From contig CAVOVJ010000006.1 in NCBI GenBank assembly GCA_963699835.1, positions 62,001 through 126,000 on the forward strand: a stretch of DNA of 64,000 bases, given 5' to 3'. Position numbers and translations under genes: made by a program. The notes beneath the pieces are model-generated. The model saw only the letters and a program-made list of their open reading frames with translations. It searched no databases and had not been told where the DNA came from. Position 1 is the first letter of the stretch, and each line of letters opens with the position of its first letter. Origin of the DNA: BM003 sp963699835 (lineage in GTDB: Bacteria > Pseudomonadota > Gammaproteobacteria > Steroidobacterales > BM003). Below are positions 20,403 to 31,659 of the stretch, in pieces.

Positions 20403-22040
20403 ATGAGCACCGAGCTACGCATCGCCCTCGCGCAGTTGAATCTCGTCGTTGGCGATGTCAGTGCCAACACGGCCAAAATCATCCGGGCGGCTGCCGTCGC
20501 GCGCGACCAACAGCGCGCCGACCTGGTGCTGTTCCCGGAACTTGCGGTTACCGGTTATCCGCCCGAGGACCTGCTGTTTCACAGTCGCCTGCGTCACGAT
20601 GTGGCAACGGCGATGGCCCAGTTGCGCGATGAATTACGCGACGTGGCCATTGTCGTCGGCTATCCGGAGTACGTCGGCGATCTCATTTACAACTCGGCCG
20701 CGTTCATCGTTGACGGCGAATTGATCGGCAACCATCGCAAGCAATGCCTGCCCAACTACGGCGTGTTCGACGAGATGCGCTATTTCCATCCCGGCGCCGG
20801 ACCGACCGTGGTCGACTTCCATGGCATTCGCCTCGCGCTCACGGTTTGCGAGGATCTGTGGGAACCGGGCCCGCCGGCGCAGGCGCACGCGGCCGGTGGC
20901 GAAGTGTTGCTGTCGATCAATGGCTCCCCGTACGCGATGGGCAAGCAGCCACGGCGCCTTCAGGTGCTGGCCGAAAATGTATCGGTACACGGGATGCCAC
21001 AGGTTTATCTGAACATGGTCGGCGGCCAGGACGAACTGGTGTTCGACGGCGGATCCATGGTGATCGACGAAACCGGCATGGTCGCTCATCGCGCGCCGCT
21101 GTTCGAGGAGGCGCTGGAAACGATAATCCTGCGGCGCGACGAGCCCGGATCGCCGCCGCGCTGTGTCGAAGGCAGGCTGGCGGGACAACCGGACGGGATC
21201 GCCGAAATCTATGCCGCGCTGGTGCTGGGTACCCGCGACTATGTCGATAAACACGGATTCCCAGGCATCGTGCTGGGATTGTCGGGCGGCATCGATTCCG
21301 GTCTTGTTCTTGCAATCGCCGTCGATGCGCTGGGGGCCGACCGGGTGCAGGCAGTGATGATGCCGTCGCGGTACACCGCCGACATGAGCCTCGAGGATGC
21401 CAGGGAGCAGGCCGGGCTCCTCGGTATCGGCTACGACGTGATTTCCATTGAACCGATCTACGAGGCGACGGTCGCGGCACTGGCCGGGCAGTTTGCCGGT
21501 CGCGCAGAAGATACGACCGAGGAGAACATCCAGTCGCGCTGTCGCGGCATGGTGTTGATGGCGATCTCGAACAAGACCGGGCGGATGCTTCTGACCACCG
21601 GCAACAAGAGTGAGATGGCGGTCGGTTACGCGACTCTTTACGGTGACATGGCGGGCGGGTTTGCGCCGATCAAGGACTGCAGCAAAACTCTGGTTTACCA
21701 GCTTGCGCGGTATCGCAACAGCTGCGCCAGGGTGATTCCTGAGCGGGTGCTGACCCGAGAGCCCTCGGCCGAGCTGCGCGCCGATCAGAAAGACACCGAT
21801 TCGCTGCCGCCATACGAAATCCTCGACCCGATCCTCGAGTACTTCATCGAAGACGATCTGTCGGTCGACGAGATTGCCGCGCGCGGTTTCGACCGGTCGG
21901 TTGTCGGCGAAGTGCTCGAACTGGTCAAGCGTAACGAATACAAACGCCGCCAGGCGCCGCCTGGAATCCGGGTCAGCCGCAGGGGCTTCGGGCGCGACTG
22001 GCGCTATCCGATCACATCGGGTTACGGGCCCGGACGCTAG
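20403..22040 (+). CDS. nadE: glutamine-dependent NAD+ synthetase
   Basis: The enzyme makes NAD+ from nicotinic acid adenine dinucleotide using ammonia released from glutamine. The first ~270 residues are a nitrilase-type glutaminase domain (Glu in LVLFPELAVTGYPPED, Lys in NHRKQCLPNYGVFDE, Cys in LTVCEDLW). The rest is the synthetase domain with the P-loop LGLSGGIDSGL and the GNKSEMAVGYATLYGDMAGG motif. The ATG at 20403 gives the usual MSTELRIALAQLN start. Length (545) fits the two-domain form. It is convergent with bamD. Confidence 0.96.
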   Translation: MSTELRIALAQLNLVVGDVSANTAKIIRAAAVARDQQRADLVLFPELAVTGYPPEDLLFHSRLRHDVATAMAQLRDELRDVAIVVGYPEYVGDLIYNSAAFIVDGELIGNHRKQCLPNYGVFDEMRYFHPGAGPTVVDFHGIRLALTVCEDLWEPGPPAQAHAAGGEVLLSINGSPYAMGKQPRRLQVLAENVSVHGMPQVYLNMVGGQDELVFDGGSMVIDETGMVAHRAPLFEEALETIILRRDEPGSPPRCVEGRLAGQPDGIAEIYAALVLGTRDYVDKHGFPGIVLGLSGGIDSGLVLAIAVDALGADRVQAVMMPSRYTADMSLEDAREQAGLLGIGYDVISIEPIYEATVAALAGQFAGRAEDTTEENIQSRCRGMVLMAISNKTGRMLLTTGNKSEMAVGYATLYGDMAGGFAPIKDCSKTLVYQLARYRNSCARVIPERVLTREPSAELRADQKDTDSLPPYEILDPILEYFIEDDLSVDEIAARGFDRSVVGEVLELVKRNEYKRRQAPPGIRVSRRGFGRDWRYPITSGYGPGR

Positions 22041-22059
22041 CCGGGCCGCGGGGCGGGAA

Positions 22060-22860
22060 TCAGCTCTTCGAGTTCTTCAGGTGGGCATTTTCCTCGAGCA
22101 GTCGCTCGGTATCGGCAGCAAGATCGCCCAGCCCCAGTTCGCGGTAGCTCTCGAGCATCATCTCGAGCGCCCAGTACGTGCTGTCCGAGCCGTAATAGGT
22201 CCTGATAATGCGATGCAACCGGCGCAACGCCCCGACATACGCGCCGCGGCGAATGTAGTACTCCGCGATATGCGCCTCGTATCGGGCGAGACGATTGCGC
22301 AGGAATTTGATGCGCTGGGTCGCATCAGCCGCATATTCGCTGTTGGGAAAGCGGTCGACCAGTGTCGAAAACGATGTATAGGCTTCCAGTGCTCCCACCG
22401 GCGGACGCATCGTGGTATCGACGCGGAACAGTCTCTCGAGCACTCCCCGCGACGGGTCGTAGTGCGAAAGACCCTCGATGTAATACGCATAATCGACGCG
22501 CGGGTGAGTCGGGTTCTCACGGATAAAGTTGTCAGCCGCATCGATGGCCGACTCGAACTGGCCGTCGCGATAGTAAACATACATCAGGTCGAGCTGACCC
22601 TGTTTGGCTTCATCGCTGAACGGGAAGCGCGACTCGAGCTGCTCGAGGAAAAAGATCGCGTTGGTGTAGTTGGTCGACTTGATGCTGGCCTGGGCTCTTT
22701 CGTACAGCCATGGCGGGGTTGCGCGCGGGTCGCTGCTGCGATCACGGTCTCCCGCACAGCCACTGAACATGACCATGACGGCCGCCACGGCCAGGCAGCA
22801 ACGCATTACCTTGCGCTGCGGCGCCGGAACACCGGGATTTGATTGATTCGTCAGACTCAT
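22060..22860 (-). CDS. bamD: outer membrane assembly lipoprotein BamD
   Basis: BamD is an essential lipoprotein of the BAM complex that inserts beta-barrel proteins into the outer membrane. A signal peptide ends in the lipobox VMFSGC near residue 35, after which TPR-like repeats follow (LYERAQASIKSTNYTNAI, YYRDGQFESAI, DRFPNSEYAADATQRIKFLRNRLARYE). The size of 266 residues is normal. It is divergent from rluD, the conserved bamD/rluD arrangement of gammaproteobacteria. Confidence 0.95.
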   Translation of the reverse strand: MSLTNQSNPGVPAPQRKVMRCCLAVAAVMVMFSGCAGDRDRSSDPRATPPWLYERAQASIKSTNYTNAIFFLEQLESRFPFSDEAKQGQLDLMYVYYRDGQFESAIDAADNFIRENPTHPRVDYAYYIEGLSHYDPSRGVLERLFRVDTTMRPPVGALEAYTSFSTLVDRFPNSEYAADATQRIKFLRNRLARYEAHIAEYYIRRGAYVGALRRLHRIIRTYYGSDSTYWALEMMLESYRELGLGDLAADTERLLEENAHLKNSKS

Positions 22861-22978
22861 CGGGAATCTTCGATCGGTTGTACGCTATGCGGCTTGCTGG
22901 TGCCGCCAAGACCGCGCAGTATACCGGAAACCTCGATCAGCCATCACCGCCGGAGCGCGAGCTGCCGCGTTCGTCCCC

Positions 22979-23944
22979 ATGCAAACCCATCGTCAGCACG
23001 AGCTGCAAATTCCCGATGAACTGGCCGGTCTGCGTCTTGATATGGCGCTGGCACGGTTGCTGCCGGAGTATTCGCGCAGCCGGATCAAGGCGTGGATCGC
23101 ATCCGGCCAGGTGACCCGGAATGGCGCAGCGTGCAAACCGCGCGAGCCGGTCGAGGCCGGCGATGCGATCGTCGTCGCCGCGACCATCGAGACCGCGGTA
23201 GCGCCACGACCCCAGGCAATTGCTCTCGATGTGGTGTTTGCCGACGATTCGATCATCGTGGTCAATAAACCGGCCGGCCTGGTCGTCCACCCGGGTGCCG
23301 GTAACCCGGACCGCACGCTACAGAATGCGCTGTTGCATTATCGGCCCGGGCTTGCGCATTTGCCGCGCGCCGGCATCGTTCACCGGCTGGACAAGGACAC
23401 CAGCGGCCTGATGGTGGTCGCGGCCAGCGTTGCCGCTCATACCAATTTGGTACAGGCGATGACGGAGAGAACTATTGTCCGCGAATACGAAGCGGTCTGC
23501 ATCGGCGCGTTGACCGGCGGCGGCCGGGTTGACCAGCCGCTTGGGCGCCACCCGGTCGAACGGACCCGGATGGCGGTACGCCGCGACGGCCGTTCTGCGG
23601 TGACTCATTACCGGCTTTTGCAGCGGTTTCGGGCGCACAGTCACATCGGTGTCCGGCTCGAAACCGGGCGCACCCACCAGATCCGGGTGCACATGGCCTG
23701 GCTGCGCCACCCGCTTGTCGGTGACCCGCTGTACGGTGGGCGCCTGCAGATTCCCGCGGGGGCCAGCGACGAACTGGAGGCCGCATTGCGAGGATTTCGG
23801 CGCCAGGCGCTGCACGCCTGCCGCCTCGGGCTGGTCCATCCGGATAGCGGCGAAGAGATGATCTGGGCAGCGCCGGTGCCCGCCGATTTTGCCGCCTTGC
23901 TGGAGGCCTTGCGCCAGGACTCGGCGGCGTATGCCGGTGGCTGA
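22979..23944 (+). CDS. rluD: 23S rRNA pseudouridine synthase RluD
   Basis: RluD makes pseudouridines 1911/1915/1917 in helix 69 of 23S rRNA. The 321 residues have an N-terminal S4 domain (RLDMALARLLPEYSRSRIKAWI) and the RluA-type catalytic domain with the active-site aspartate in HRLDKDTSGLMV, the binding motif LETGRTHQIRVHM, and HPLVGDPLYGG. It is divergent from bamD and followed by pgeF, the usual order. Confidence 0.95.
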   Translation: MQTHRQHELQIPDELAGLRLDMALARLLPEYSRSRIKAWIASGQVTRNGAACKPREPVEAGDAIVVAATIETAVAPRPQAIALDVVFADDSIIVVNKPAGLVVHPGAGNPDRTLQNALLHYRPGLAHLPRAGIVHRLDKDTSGLMVVAASVAAHTNLVQAMTERTIVREYEAVCIGALTGGGRVDQPLGRHPVERTRMAVRRDGRSAVTHYRLLQRFRAHSHIGVRLETGRTHQIRVHMAWLRHPLVGDPLYGGRLQIPAGASDELEAALRGFRRQALHACRLGLVHPDSGEEMIWAAPVPADFAALLEALRQDSAAYAGG

Positions 23945-24008
23945 ATTTGACACCCTTGTGGTCGCGGCGAATGATTGCCGCCCAAACGTGATACCGGAAA
24001 GCCAAACC

Positions 24009-24755
24009 ATGCAACGTCTCGATGTCGTCAACGCCAGCTGGTCCGCCCCGCGCGGGGTGCATGCGCTGACGACGACTCGCATCGACGGCGCCAGCACGGG
24101 ACCCTACCGGGGGCTGAATCTTGGCGATCATGTCGGTGACCGCGACGACGCGGTCGCCGCGAACCGCGCATCCCTCGCGCGCGAACTGGCGCTGCCGGCG
24201 GAGCCGTTGTGGTTGACCCAGGTGCATGGCTCGGCGGTCATCGATGCCGCCGTCGCCTCCCCGGGGGCGCGCGCCGACGCCGCGTGGACCGACCAGGTGG
24301 GTGTCGTGTGTGCTGTACTGACCGCCGATTGCATCCCGCTGGTACTCGCCACCCGTTGCGGCGCTCGCGTAGCCGCGGTCCACGTGGGCTGGCGCGGTCT
24401 CGTGTCCGGGGTGGTGGAAAATGCCGTGGCCGTGCTCGCTGGCGGCGCAGATCTGGTGGCGTGGATGGGGCCTGCGATCTCACAGCGCGGCTTCGAGGTC
24501 GGTCCCGAGGTCGTTGCGGCATTGGCCGGGGACGACCGAGAGGCGCAGCGCTGTTTTGCGCCCGGCACCGGAGATCGCGCGATGGCCGATCTGTTCGGCT
24601 TGCTGCGGCTTCGTCTGAACCGCGCCGGCGTTGCCGAGGTGGCTGGCGGCGATCACTGCACTTTCTCGGACCCGGCGCGGTTTTTCTCCTACCGCCGCGA
24701 CGGTCGGAGCGGGCGCATGGCGACGCTGATATGGCGCGCCGCGGGCAAAAACTGA
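24009..24755 (+). CDS. pgeF: peptidoglycan editing factor PgeF (YfiH family)
   Basis: PgeF is a laccase-fold enzyme that removes wrongly placed amino acids from UDP-MurNAc. The 248 residues show the start NASWSAPRGVHALTTTR, the Cys-His region LTADCIPLVLA, HVGWRGLVSG, and the C-terminal YRRDGRSGRMATLIW. The ATG at 24009 matches the family length; the frame stays open upstream into the end of rluD. It is followed three bases later by the ZIP transporter. Confidence 0.93.
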   Translation: MQRLDVVNASWSAPRGVHALTTTRIDGASTGPYRGLNLGDHVGDRDDAVAANRASLARELALPAEPLWLTQVHGSAVIDAAVASPGARADAAWTDQVGVVCAVLTADCIPLVLATRCGARVAAVHVGWRGLVSGVVENAVAVLAGGADLVAWMGPAISQRGFEVGPEVVAALAGDDREAQRCFAPGTGDRAMADLFGLLRLRLNRAGVAEVAGGDHCTFSDPARFFSYRRDGRSGRMATLIWRAAGKN

Positions 24756-24758
24756 CCT

Positions 24759-25550
24759 ATGACAACGCTGCAATGGATCTTGCTGGTGACGGCCGTGGGT
24801 GGAGTGGCGAGCGCGCTGCTTGCCTCGACATTCCTGCTCGCCGGCATGCAGATTCGCAATCGTCTGCTCCCTCACATGGTGAGTTTTGCCACGGGCGCGT
24901 TGCTCGGGGCGGCATTTATCGGATTGTTGCCGCGGGCGATCGAAACTGCCGGAGCTGGAAATGCCGGCAACATCGGGCTCGCCGTGCTCGGTGGCCTGCT
25001 CGCTTTTTTCGTGCTCGAGAAGCTGGTGTTGTGGCGCCACTGCCACCACGACACCTGCGAAGTTCACACCCACGACGAGGGTGCCGGCCACGATGCCTCC
25101 GGCACCCTGATTCTGATCGGCGATGCCTTCCACAATTTGCTGGACGGCGTACTGATAGCGGCCGCGTTCCTGACCGACTTTCATCTCGGCATCGTCACCG
25201 CGCTGGCAGTCTTCGCCCATGAGTTGCCGCAGGAGCTCGGCGACATCGCCATCCTGCTGAATTCGGGCATGAGCTGGGGGCGTGCGCTGACGCTGAATCT
25301 GCTGGTCAGTCTGACATCGGTGATCGGCGCGGTGCTGGCTTTTTACTGGCTGGCGGGCGCCATGGTCATGCTGCCCTACGTACTCAGCGTGGCCGCGGCC
25401 AGCTTCGTCTATGTCGCGGTGGCCGACTTGATTCCGGGCCTGCATCGGCGCCTCGAACCTGGCGCGGCGCTAAGCCAGTTCACGCTGATCGTGCTGGGCG
25501 TGCTGGTCGTCGCCGGCGCGACCCGACTTGCTCACGGGCTTGCGCATTAG
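24759..25550 (+). CDS. ZIP family metal transporter
   Basis: This is an inner-membrane divalent metal importer of the ZIP family (zinc, iron or manganese). The 263 residues contain about eight hydrophobic helices, the His-rich cytoplasmic loop HCHHDTCEVHTHDE, and the signature pairs GDAFHNLLDG (TM4) and HELPQELGD (TM5), which form the metal site. It is probably co-transcribed with pgeF. The metal cannot be decided from sequence. Confidence 0.93.
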   Translation: MTTLQWILLVTAVGGVASALLASTFLLAGMQIRNRLLPHMVSFATGALLGAAFIGLLPRAIETAGAGNAGNIGLAVLGGLLAFFVLEKLVLWRHCHHDTCEVHTHDEGAGHDASGTLILIGDAFHNLLDGVLIAAAFLTDFHLGIVTALAVFAHELPQELGDIAILLNSGMSWGRALTLNLLVSLTSVIGAVLAFYWLAGAMVMLPYVLSVAAASFVYVAVADLIPGLHRRLEPGAALSQFTLIVLGVLVVAGATRLAHGLAH

Positions 25551-25577
25551 CAAACGCTGCCGGAAGCTTCGGAAAGA

Positions 25578-25606
25578 GTTGATTTTCCCCGATCAGACCC
25601 CACTTA
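25578..25606 (+). promoter_or_regulatory. candidate sigma-32 heat-shock promoter of clpB
   Basis: GTTGAT, a 14-base spacer and CCCCACTTA resemble the sigma-32 consensus (CTTGAA, 13–15 bases, CCCCATNT). It lies about 40 bases before the clpB start, and clpB is a classic heat-shock gene. The -35 has two mismatches. Confidence 0.5.
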
Positions 25607-25644
25607 ATCGGCAGTTTCCAGTCTTTTGAGCGGGGTTGCGCCTG

Positions 25645-28225
<2,581 letters not shown>

Positions 28226-28254
28226 GACGGTCGCCGGGCGAGGCAATTCCGGGC

Positions 28255-28278
28255 GGCGCCGCGGTAAACTGCGGCGCC
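28255..28278. repeat. GC stem-loop between clpB and the FmdB gene
   Basis: A perfect eight-base-pair inverted repeat (GGCGCCGC / GCGGCGCC, eight-base loop) has no T tract on either side. It may be an RNA-stabilising 3' end of the clpB message. Confidence 0.45.
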
Positions 28279-28365
28279 GTCACGGTATTCTGCACTATTG
28301 AAAACGGATGGATTGACCAAACACTTGCGCCAGCGTTGCGTTGTTTGTGACCCAGGGGGTTGTGG

Positions 28366-28689
28366 ATGCCGATTTACGAATACGAGTGCTGCGATTGCGG
28401 GCATTATTTCGACGTTTTGCAGAAGATCAGCGACGAGCCACTCAAATTCTGTCCGGATTGCGGCAAGCCCGAGTTGAAAAAGCTCCTGTCGGCGCCGCGG
28501 TTCCGGCTTAAGGGCTCGGGCTGGTACGAGACCGACTTCAAAAGCGACAAGGACAAACGGCGTAACCTCGCCGAGTCCGAAGCGAAAACGGGCGCCGCCA
28601 AGAAGGAGACGACGGACAAGCCGGCAACCGAGGCAAAAGCCAAGGACAGCAAGCCGGCTGGCAACACGGCCGCGAAAAGCAGCGATTAG
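28366..28689 (+). CDS. FmdB-family zinc ribbon protein
   Basis: The 107-residue protein starts with the FmdB/CxxC zinc ribbon MPIYEYECCDCGHYFDVLQK…CPDCGKPELKKLLSAPRFRLKGSGWYETDFK. A low-complexity Lys/Ala/Thr tail follows (about residues 62–107). Family members are widespread and often precede aspS, as here, but their role is not firmly known. The ATG at 28366 is favoured over a TTG two codons upstream because MPIYEY is the family N-terminus. Confidence 0.9.
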   Translation: MPIYEYECCDCGHYFDVLQKISDEPLKFCPDCGKPELKKLLSAPRFRLKGSGWYETDFKSDKDKRRNLAESEAKTGAAKKETTDKPATEAKAKDSKPAGNTAAKSSD

Positions 28690-28782
28690 CGCGGTTTTCT
28701 TGCGCCTGCAGCATGCGAGTCGTACCATCGCGCGTCTTTTTTCGGATGCCCGCCGTGCGTCCGGTCAACAGGGGTTCTACCC

Positions 28783-30567
28783 ATGCGAACACATTATTGC
28801 GGTCAGGTCAGTGAGGCCCAGATCGGCGAAGAAGTCGAGCTGGCCGGCTGGATGCATCGCCGCCGCGACCATGGCGGCGTCATTTTCATCGACTTGCGTG
28901 ACCGCGAAGGGCTGGTCCAGGTGGTGTTCGACCCTGACCGCCCCGATGTCTTCGCCGTGGCCGAGAAAGTCCGTGGCGAGTACGTGCTGCGGGTAAAGGG
29001 CACCGTGCGCCCGCGCCCCGAGGGAACCGTCAATGAGCGCCTGACGAGCGGCGGGATCGAAGTGCTGGCCTCTGAAGTCGCGGTCCTGAATGCGTCGGAG
29101 ACGCCGCCATTTCACCATGACGAATCGGCCAGCGAAGAAATTCGCTTGCGCTACCGCTACCTGGATCTGCGGCGCGAGGAAATGACCCGCAACCTGCGTT
29201 TGCGCCATGCGGTTACCCGCGCGATCCGCAACTGCTTGGACGAACAGGGTTTTATCGACATAGAAACGCCGATGCTGACCAAGGCTACGCCCGAGGGTGC
29301 GCGCGATTACCTGGTGCCGAGCCGCACGCAGCCGGGCTGTTTTTTTTCTCTGCCGCAGTCGCCACAGCTGTTCAAGCAGCTTCTCATGATGGCGGGCATG
29401 GACCGTTACTACCAGATCGTGCGCTGTTTTCGCGACGAGGACCTGCGAGCCGACCGTCAGCCCGAGTTCACCCAGCTCGACGTCGAGATGGCATTCGCCG
29501 ACGAGGAACTGGTCATGGGCACCATGGAAAACATGGTGCGCCAGGTTTTCAAAAGCGTGCTCGACGTCGATCTGCCGGACCCGATTCCGCGTATGCCCTA
29601 CAGCGAGGCAATGGCGCGTTTCGGCAGCGATCGCCCCGATCTGCGGGTGCCGCTGGAGCTGACGGAAGTATCGGACCTGATGACCGGCGTCGAATTCAAG
29701 GTGTTCGCCGGCCCGGCTGCCGATCCGAACGGCCGGGTGGCGGCACTGAGGGCGCCGGGCGGTGCGCAGCTGAGCCGCAAGCAGATCGACGACTACACGG
29801 ATTTCGTCTCACGCTACGGTGCGCGCGGGCTGGCATATATCAAGGTCAACGATCTAGCGGCGGGCCGCGACGGACTGCAGTCTCCGATCCTCAAATTCCT
29901 GCCCGATAACGTCGTCGAGAGCATACTCGCGCGCTGCGAGGCCGCAAGCGGCGACCTGATTTTCTTCGGCGCCGACAAGGCGCGCGTAGTCAATGATGCG
30001 CTCGGCGCGCTGCGGATTAAGGTTGGCCAGGACCTCGGCCTCCTCAGGGAAGGCTGGTTCCCGGTGTGGGTGATCGAGTTCCCGATGTTCGAATACGACG
30101 AGCAGGAAAAACGCTGGGTGTCGCTGCATCATCCATTTACCGCGCCGCTGGTCGACGATCCGTCGCTGCTCGCGGCGGAACCGGGACAGACCCGGTCGCG
30201 CGCCTATGACATGGTGTTGAACGGCTCTGAAATCGGTGGCGGTTCGATCCGCATCCACCGACCGGAAATGCAATCGACGGTGTTTCATCTGCTCGGCATC
30301 AGTGACGAGGAGGCGGAGGAGAAATTCGGGTTCCTGTTACAGGCGCTCAGGTACGGTTGTCCGCCGCATGGCGGTATCGCCTTCGGCCTCGACCGGCTGG
30401 TGATGCTGATGGCCGGCGCCACGAGCATCCGCGATGTCATTGCCTTTCCGAAGACCCAGACGGCCACCTGTTTGCTGACCGATGCGCCGTCGCCGGTGGA
30501 CGAGCGCCAGCTGCGCGAACTCCATATCCGACTGCGCAAGCCGCCGGGGCAAAAAGAGAGCAGTTGA
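28783..30567 (+). CDS. aspS: aspartyl-tRNA synthetase
   Basis: This class II synthetase charges tRNA-Asp. The 594 residues are of the long bacterial type with an OB-fold anticodon-binding domain (GWMHRRRDHGGVIFIDLRDREGLVQVV), motif 2 (RYYQIVRCFRDEDLRADRQPEFTQLD), the bacterial GAD insertion domain and motif 3 (GIAFGLDRLVMLMAG). The frame is clean. Its TGA stop overlaps the TTG start of nudB, so the two are translationally coupled. Confidence 0.97.
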   Translation: MRTHYCGQVSEAQIGEEVELAGWMHRRRDHGGVIFIDLRDREGLVQVVFDPDRPDVFAVAEKVRGEYVLRVKGTVRPRPEGTVNERLTSGGIEVLASEVAVLNASETPPFHHDESASEEIRLRYRYLDLRREEMTRNLRLRHAVTRAIRNCLDEQGFIDIETPMLTKATPEGARDYLVPSRTQPGCFFSLPQSPQLFKQLLMMAGMDRYYQIVRCFRDEDLRADRQPEFTQLDVEMAFADEELVMGTMENMVRQVFKSVLDVDLPDPIPRMPYSEAMARFGSDRPDLRVPLELTEVSDLMTGVEFKVFAGPAADPNGRVAALRAPGGAQLSRKQIDDYTDFVSRYGARGLAYIKVNDLAAGRDGLQSPILKFLPDNVVESILARCEAASGDLIFFGADKARVVNDALGALRIKVGQDLGLLREGWFPVWVIEFPMFEYDEQEKRWVSLHHPFTAPLVDDPSLLAAEPGQTRSRAYDMVLNGSEIGGGSIRIHRPEMQSTVFHLLGISDEEAEEKFGFLLQALRYGCPPHGGIAFGLDRLVMLMAGATSIRDVIAFPKTQTATCLLTDAPSPVDERQLRELHIRLRKPPGQKESS

Positions 30568-31013
30568 CTGCGCAAGGCGGCAAGCGCCCCGAATCGGTGC
30601 TGGTGATCGTCAGCACGCTGGCTGCAGAGGTGTTGTTGTTGCGCCGCCGCCAGCCGGCCGGCTTATGGCAGTCGGTCACCGGTAGCCTCGAGTGGGCCGA
30701 GGGCGCAGCCGCCGCGGCGCTGCGCGAACTGCGCGAGGAGACCGGGATAGACGCGGGTCCGGCGGCATTGATCGACTGCGGCCGTTGTAACCGGTATCCG
30801 ATCGCGCCCGCCTGGCGGCACCGCTATCGGCAGGAATTCAGCCACAACACCGAACACGTCTGGCGCATCGTTTTGCCGCGACGCGTGGCGGTAAGCCTCG
30901 ATCCGGAGGAGCACGATGCGTCTGAGTGGCTGCCGCGGCGCGACGCCGTTGCGCGCGCGCATTTTCCCACCGACCGCGCCGCGATAAGCGAATTCGCGGG
31001 ACTCGCCGAATGA
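30564..31013 (+). CDS. nudB: dihydroneopterin triphosphate diphosphatase (NudB-like)
   Basis: This Nudix enzyme removes pyrophosphate from dihydroneopterin triphosphate in folate synthesis. The 149 residues match E. coli NudB (150). Seen: PESVLVIVSTLAAEVLLLRR, WQSVTGSLEWAE and the Nudix box core RELREETGI, and WRHRYRQEFSHNTEHVW, typical of NudB. The start is TTG 30564, overlapping the aspS stop, as in the conserved aspS-nudB pair. The next gene overlaps its stop by ATGA. Confidence 0.88.
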   Translation: MTAQGGKRPESVLVIVSTLAAEVLLLRRRQPAGLWQSVTGSLEWAEGAAAAALRELREETGIDAGPAALIDCGRCNRYPIAPAWRHRYRQEFSHNTEHVWRIVLPRRVAVSLDPEEHDASEWLPRRDAVARAHFPTDRAAISEFAGLAE

Positions 31014-31648
31014 GCGCGCGCGAAGCCATCATCGTCAGTCACGGTCTGTGGATGAGCGGCACCGAGACCTACTTTCTGCGCCAGCGCCTGTCCGAACTCG
31101 GCCCATACGAGTGTCATCCATTCAGCTACCGCAGCACCCGCGACCACCTCGGGTTGCATGCCAGTCAATTGCTCGGGTTTGCCGCTGAGATCGATGCCGA
31201 TGTGGTGCATTTTGTCGGCCACAGTCTTGGTGGACTACTGACGCTGCATGCGTTGCGCGAGGCGTGTCCGGCTAACATCGGCCGGATCGTGGTGCTCGGT
31301 TCACCGTTGCTGGGCTGCCGCGCCGGCAACAGCATCATGGCGTGGCCGATCGGCGACAAGGTACTCGGATCGGTGATGGCCGAGGTGCTGGCGATGTTGC
31401 CGCTGCCGGACTGGGACCTGGCGATCGACCTTGGCGTCATTGCGGGTACACTGGGGCACGGGCTCGGCCACTTTTTCGCCCCGGTGGAGACTCCACACGA
31501 CGGCACGGTTGCGGTTGCCGAAACGCTTCTCCCGGGCGCCTCCGATCATATCCAGTTGCCGGTATCGCATACTGGAATGGTGCTGTCGCAACTGGTGGCC
31601 GAGCAGGTCGCGGCGTTTCTGCGCGACGGGCATTTCGAGCGCGGCTGA
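31010..31648 (+). CDS. alpha/beta hydrolase (lipase/esterase-like)
   Basis: This 212-residue alpha/beta-fold protein has an oxyanion motif VSHGLWMSG, the nucleophile elbow VGHSLGG, a GSPLLG segment after it, and a late histidine context (SHTGMVLS). It resembles the PGAP1/lipase-like hydrolases found next to aspS in other gammaproteobacteria. The ATGA overlap with nudB suggests co-translation. The substrate is unknown. The gene is convergent with mutS. Confidence 0.78.
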   Translation: MSAREAIIVSHGLWMSGTETYFLRQRLSELGPYECHPFSYRSTRDHLGLHASQLLGFAAEIDADVVHFVGHSLGGLLTLHALREACPANIGRIVVLGSPLLGCRAGNSIMAWPIGDKVLGSVMAEVLAMLPLPDWDLAIDLGVIAGTLGHGLGHFFAPVETPHDGTVAVAETLLPGASDHIQLPVSHTGMVLSQLVAEQVAAFLRDGHFERG

Positions 31649-31659
31649 GCCTTGCCGGT

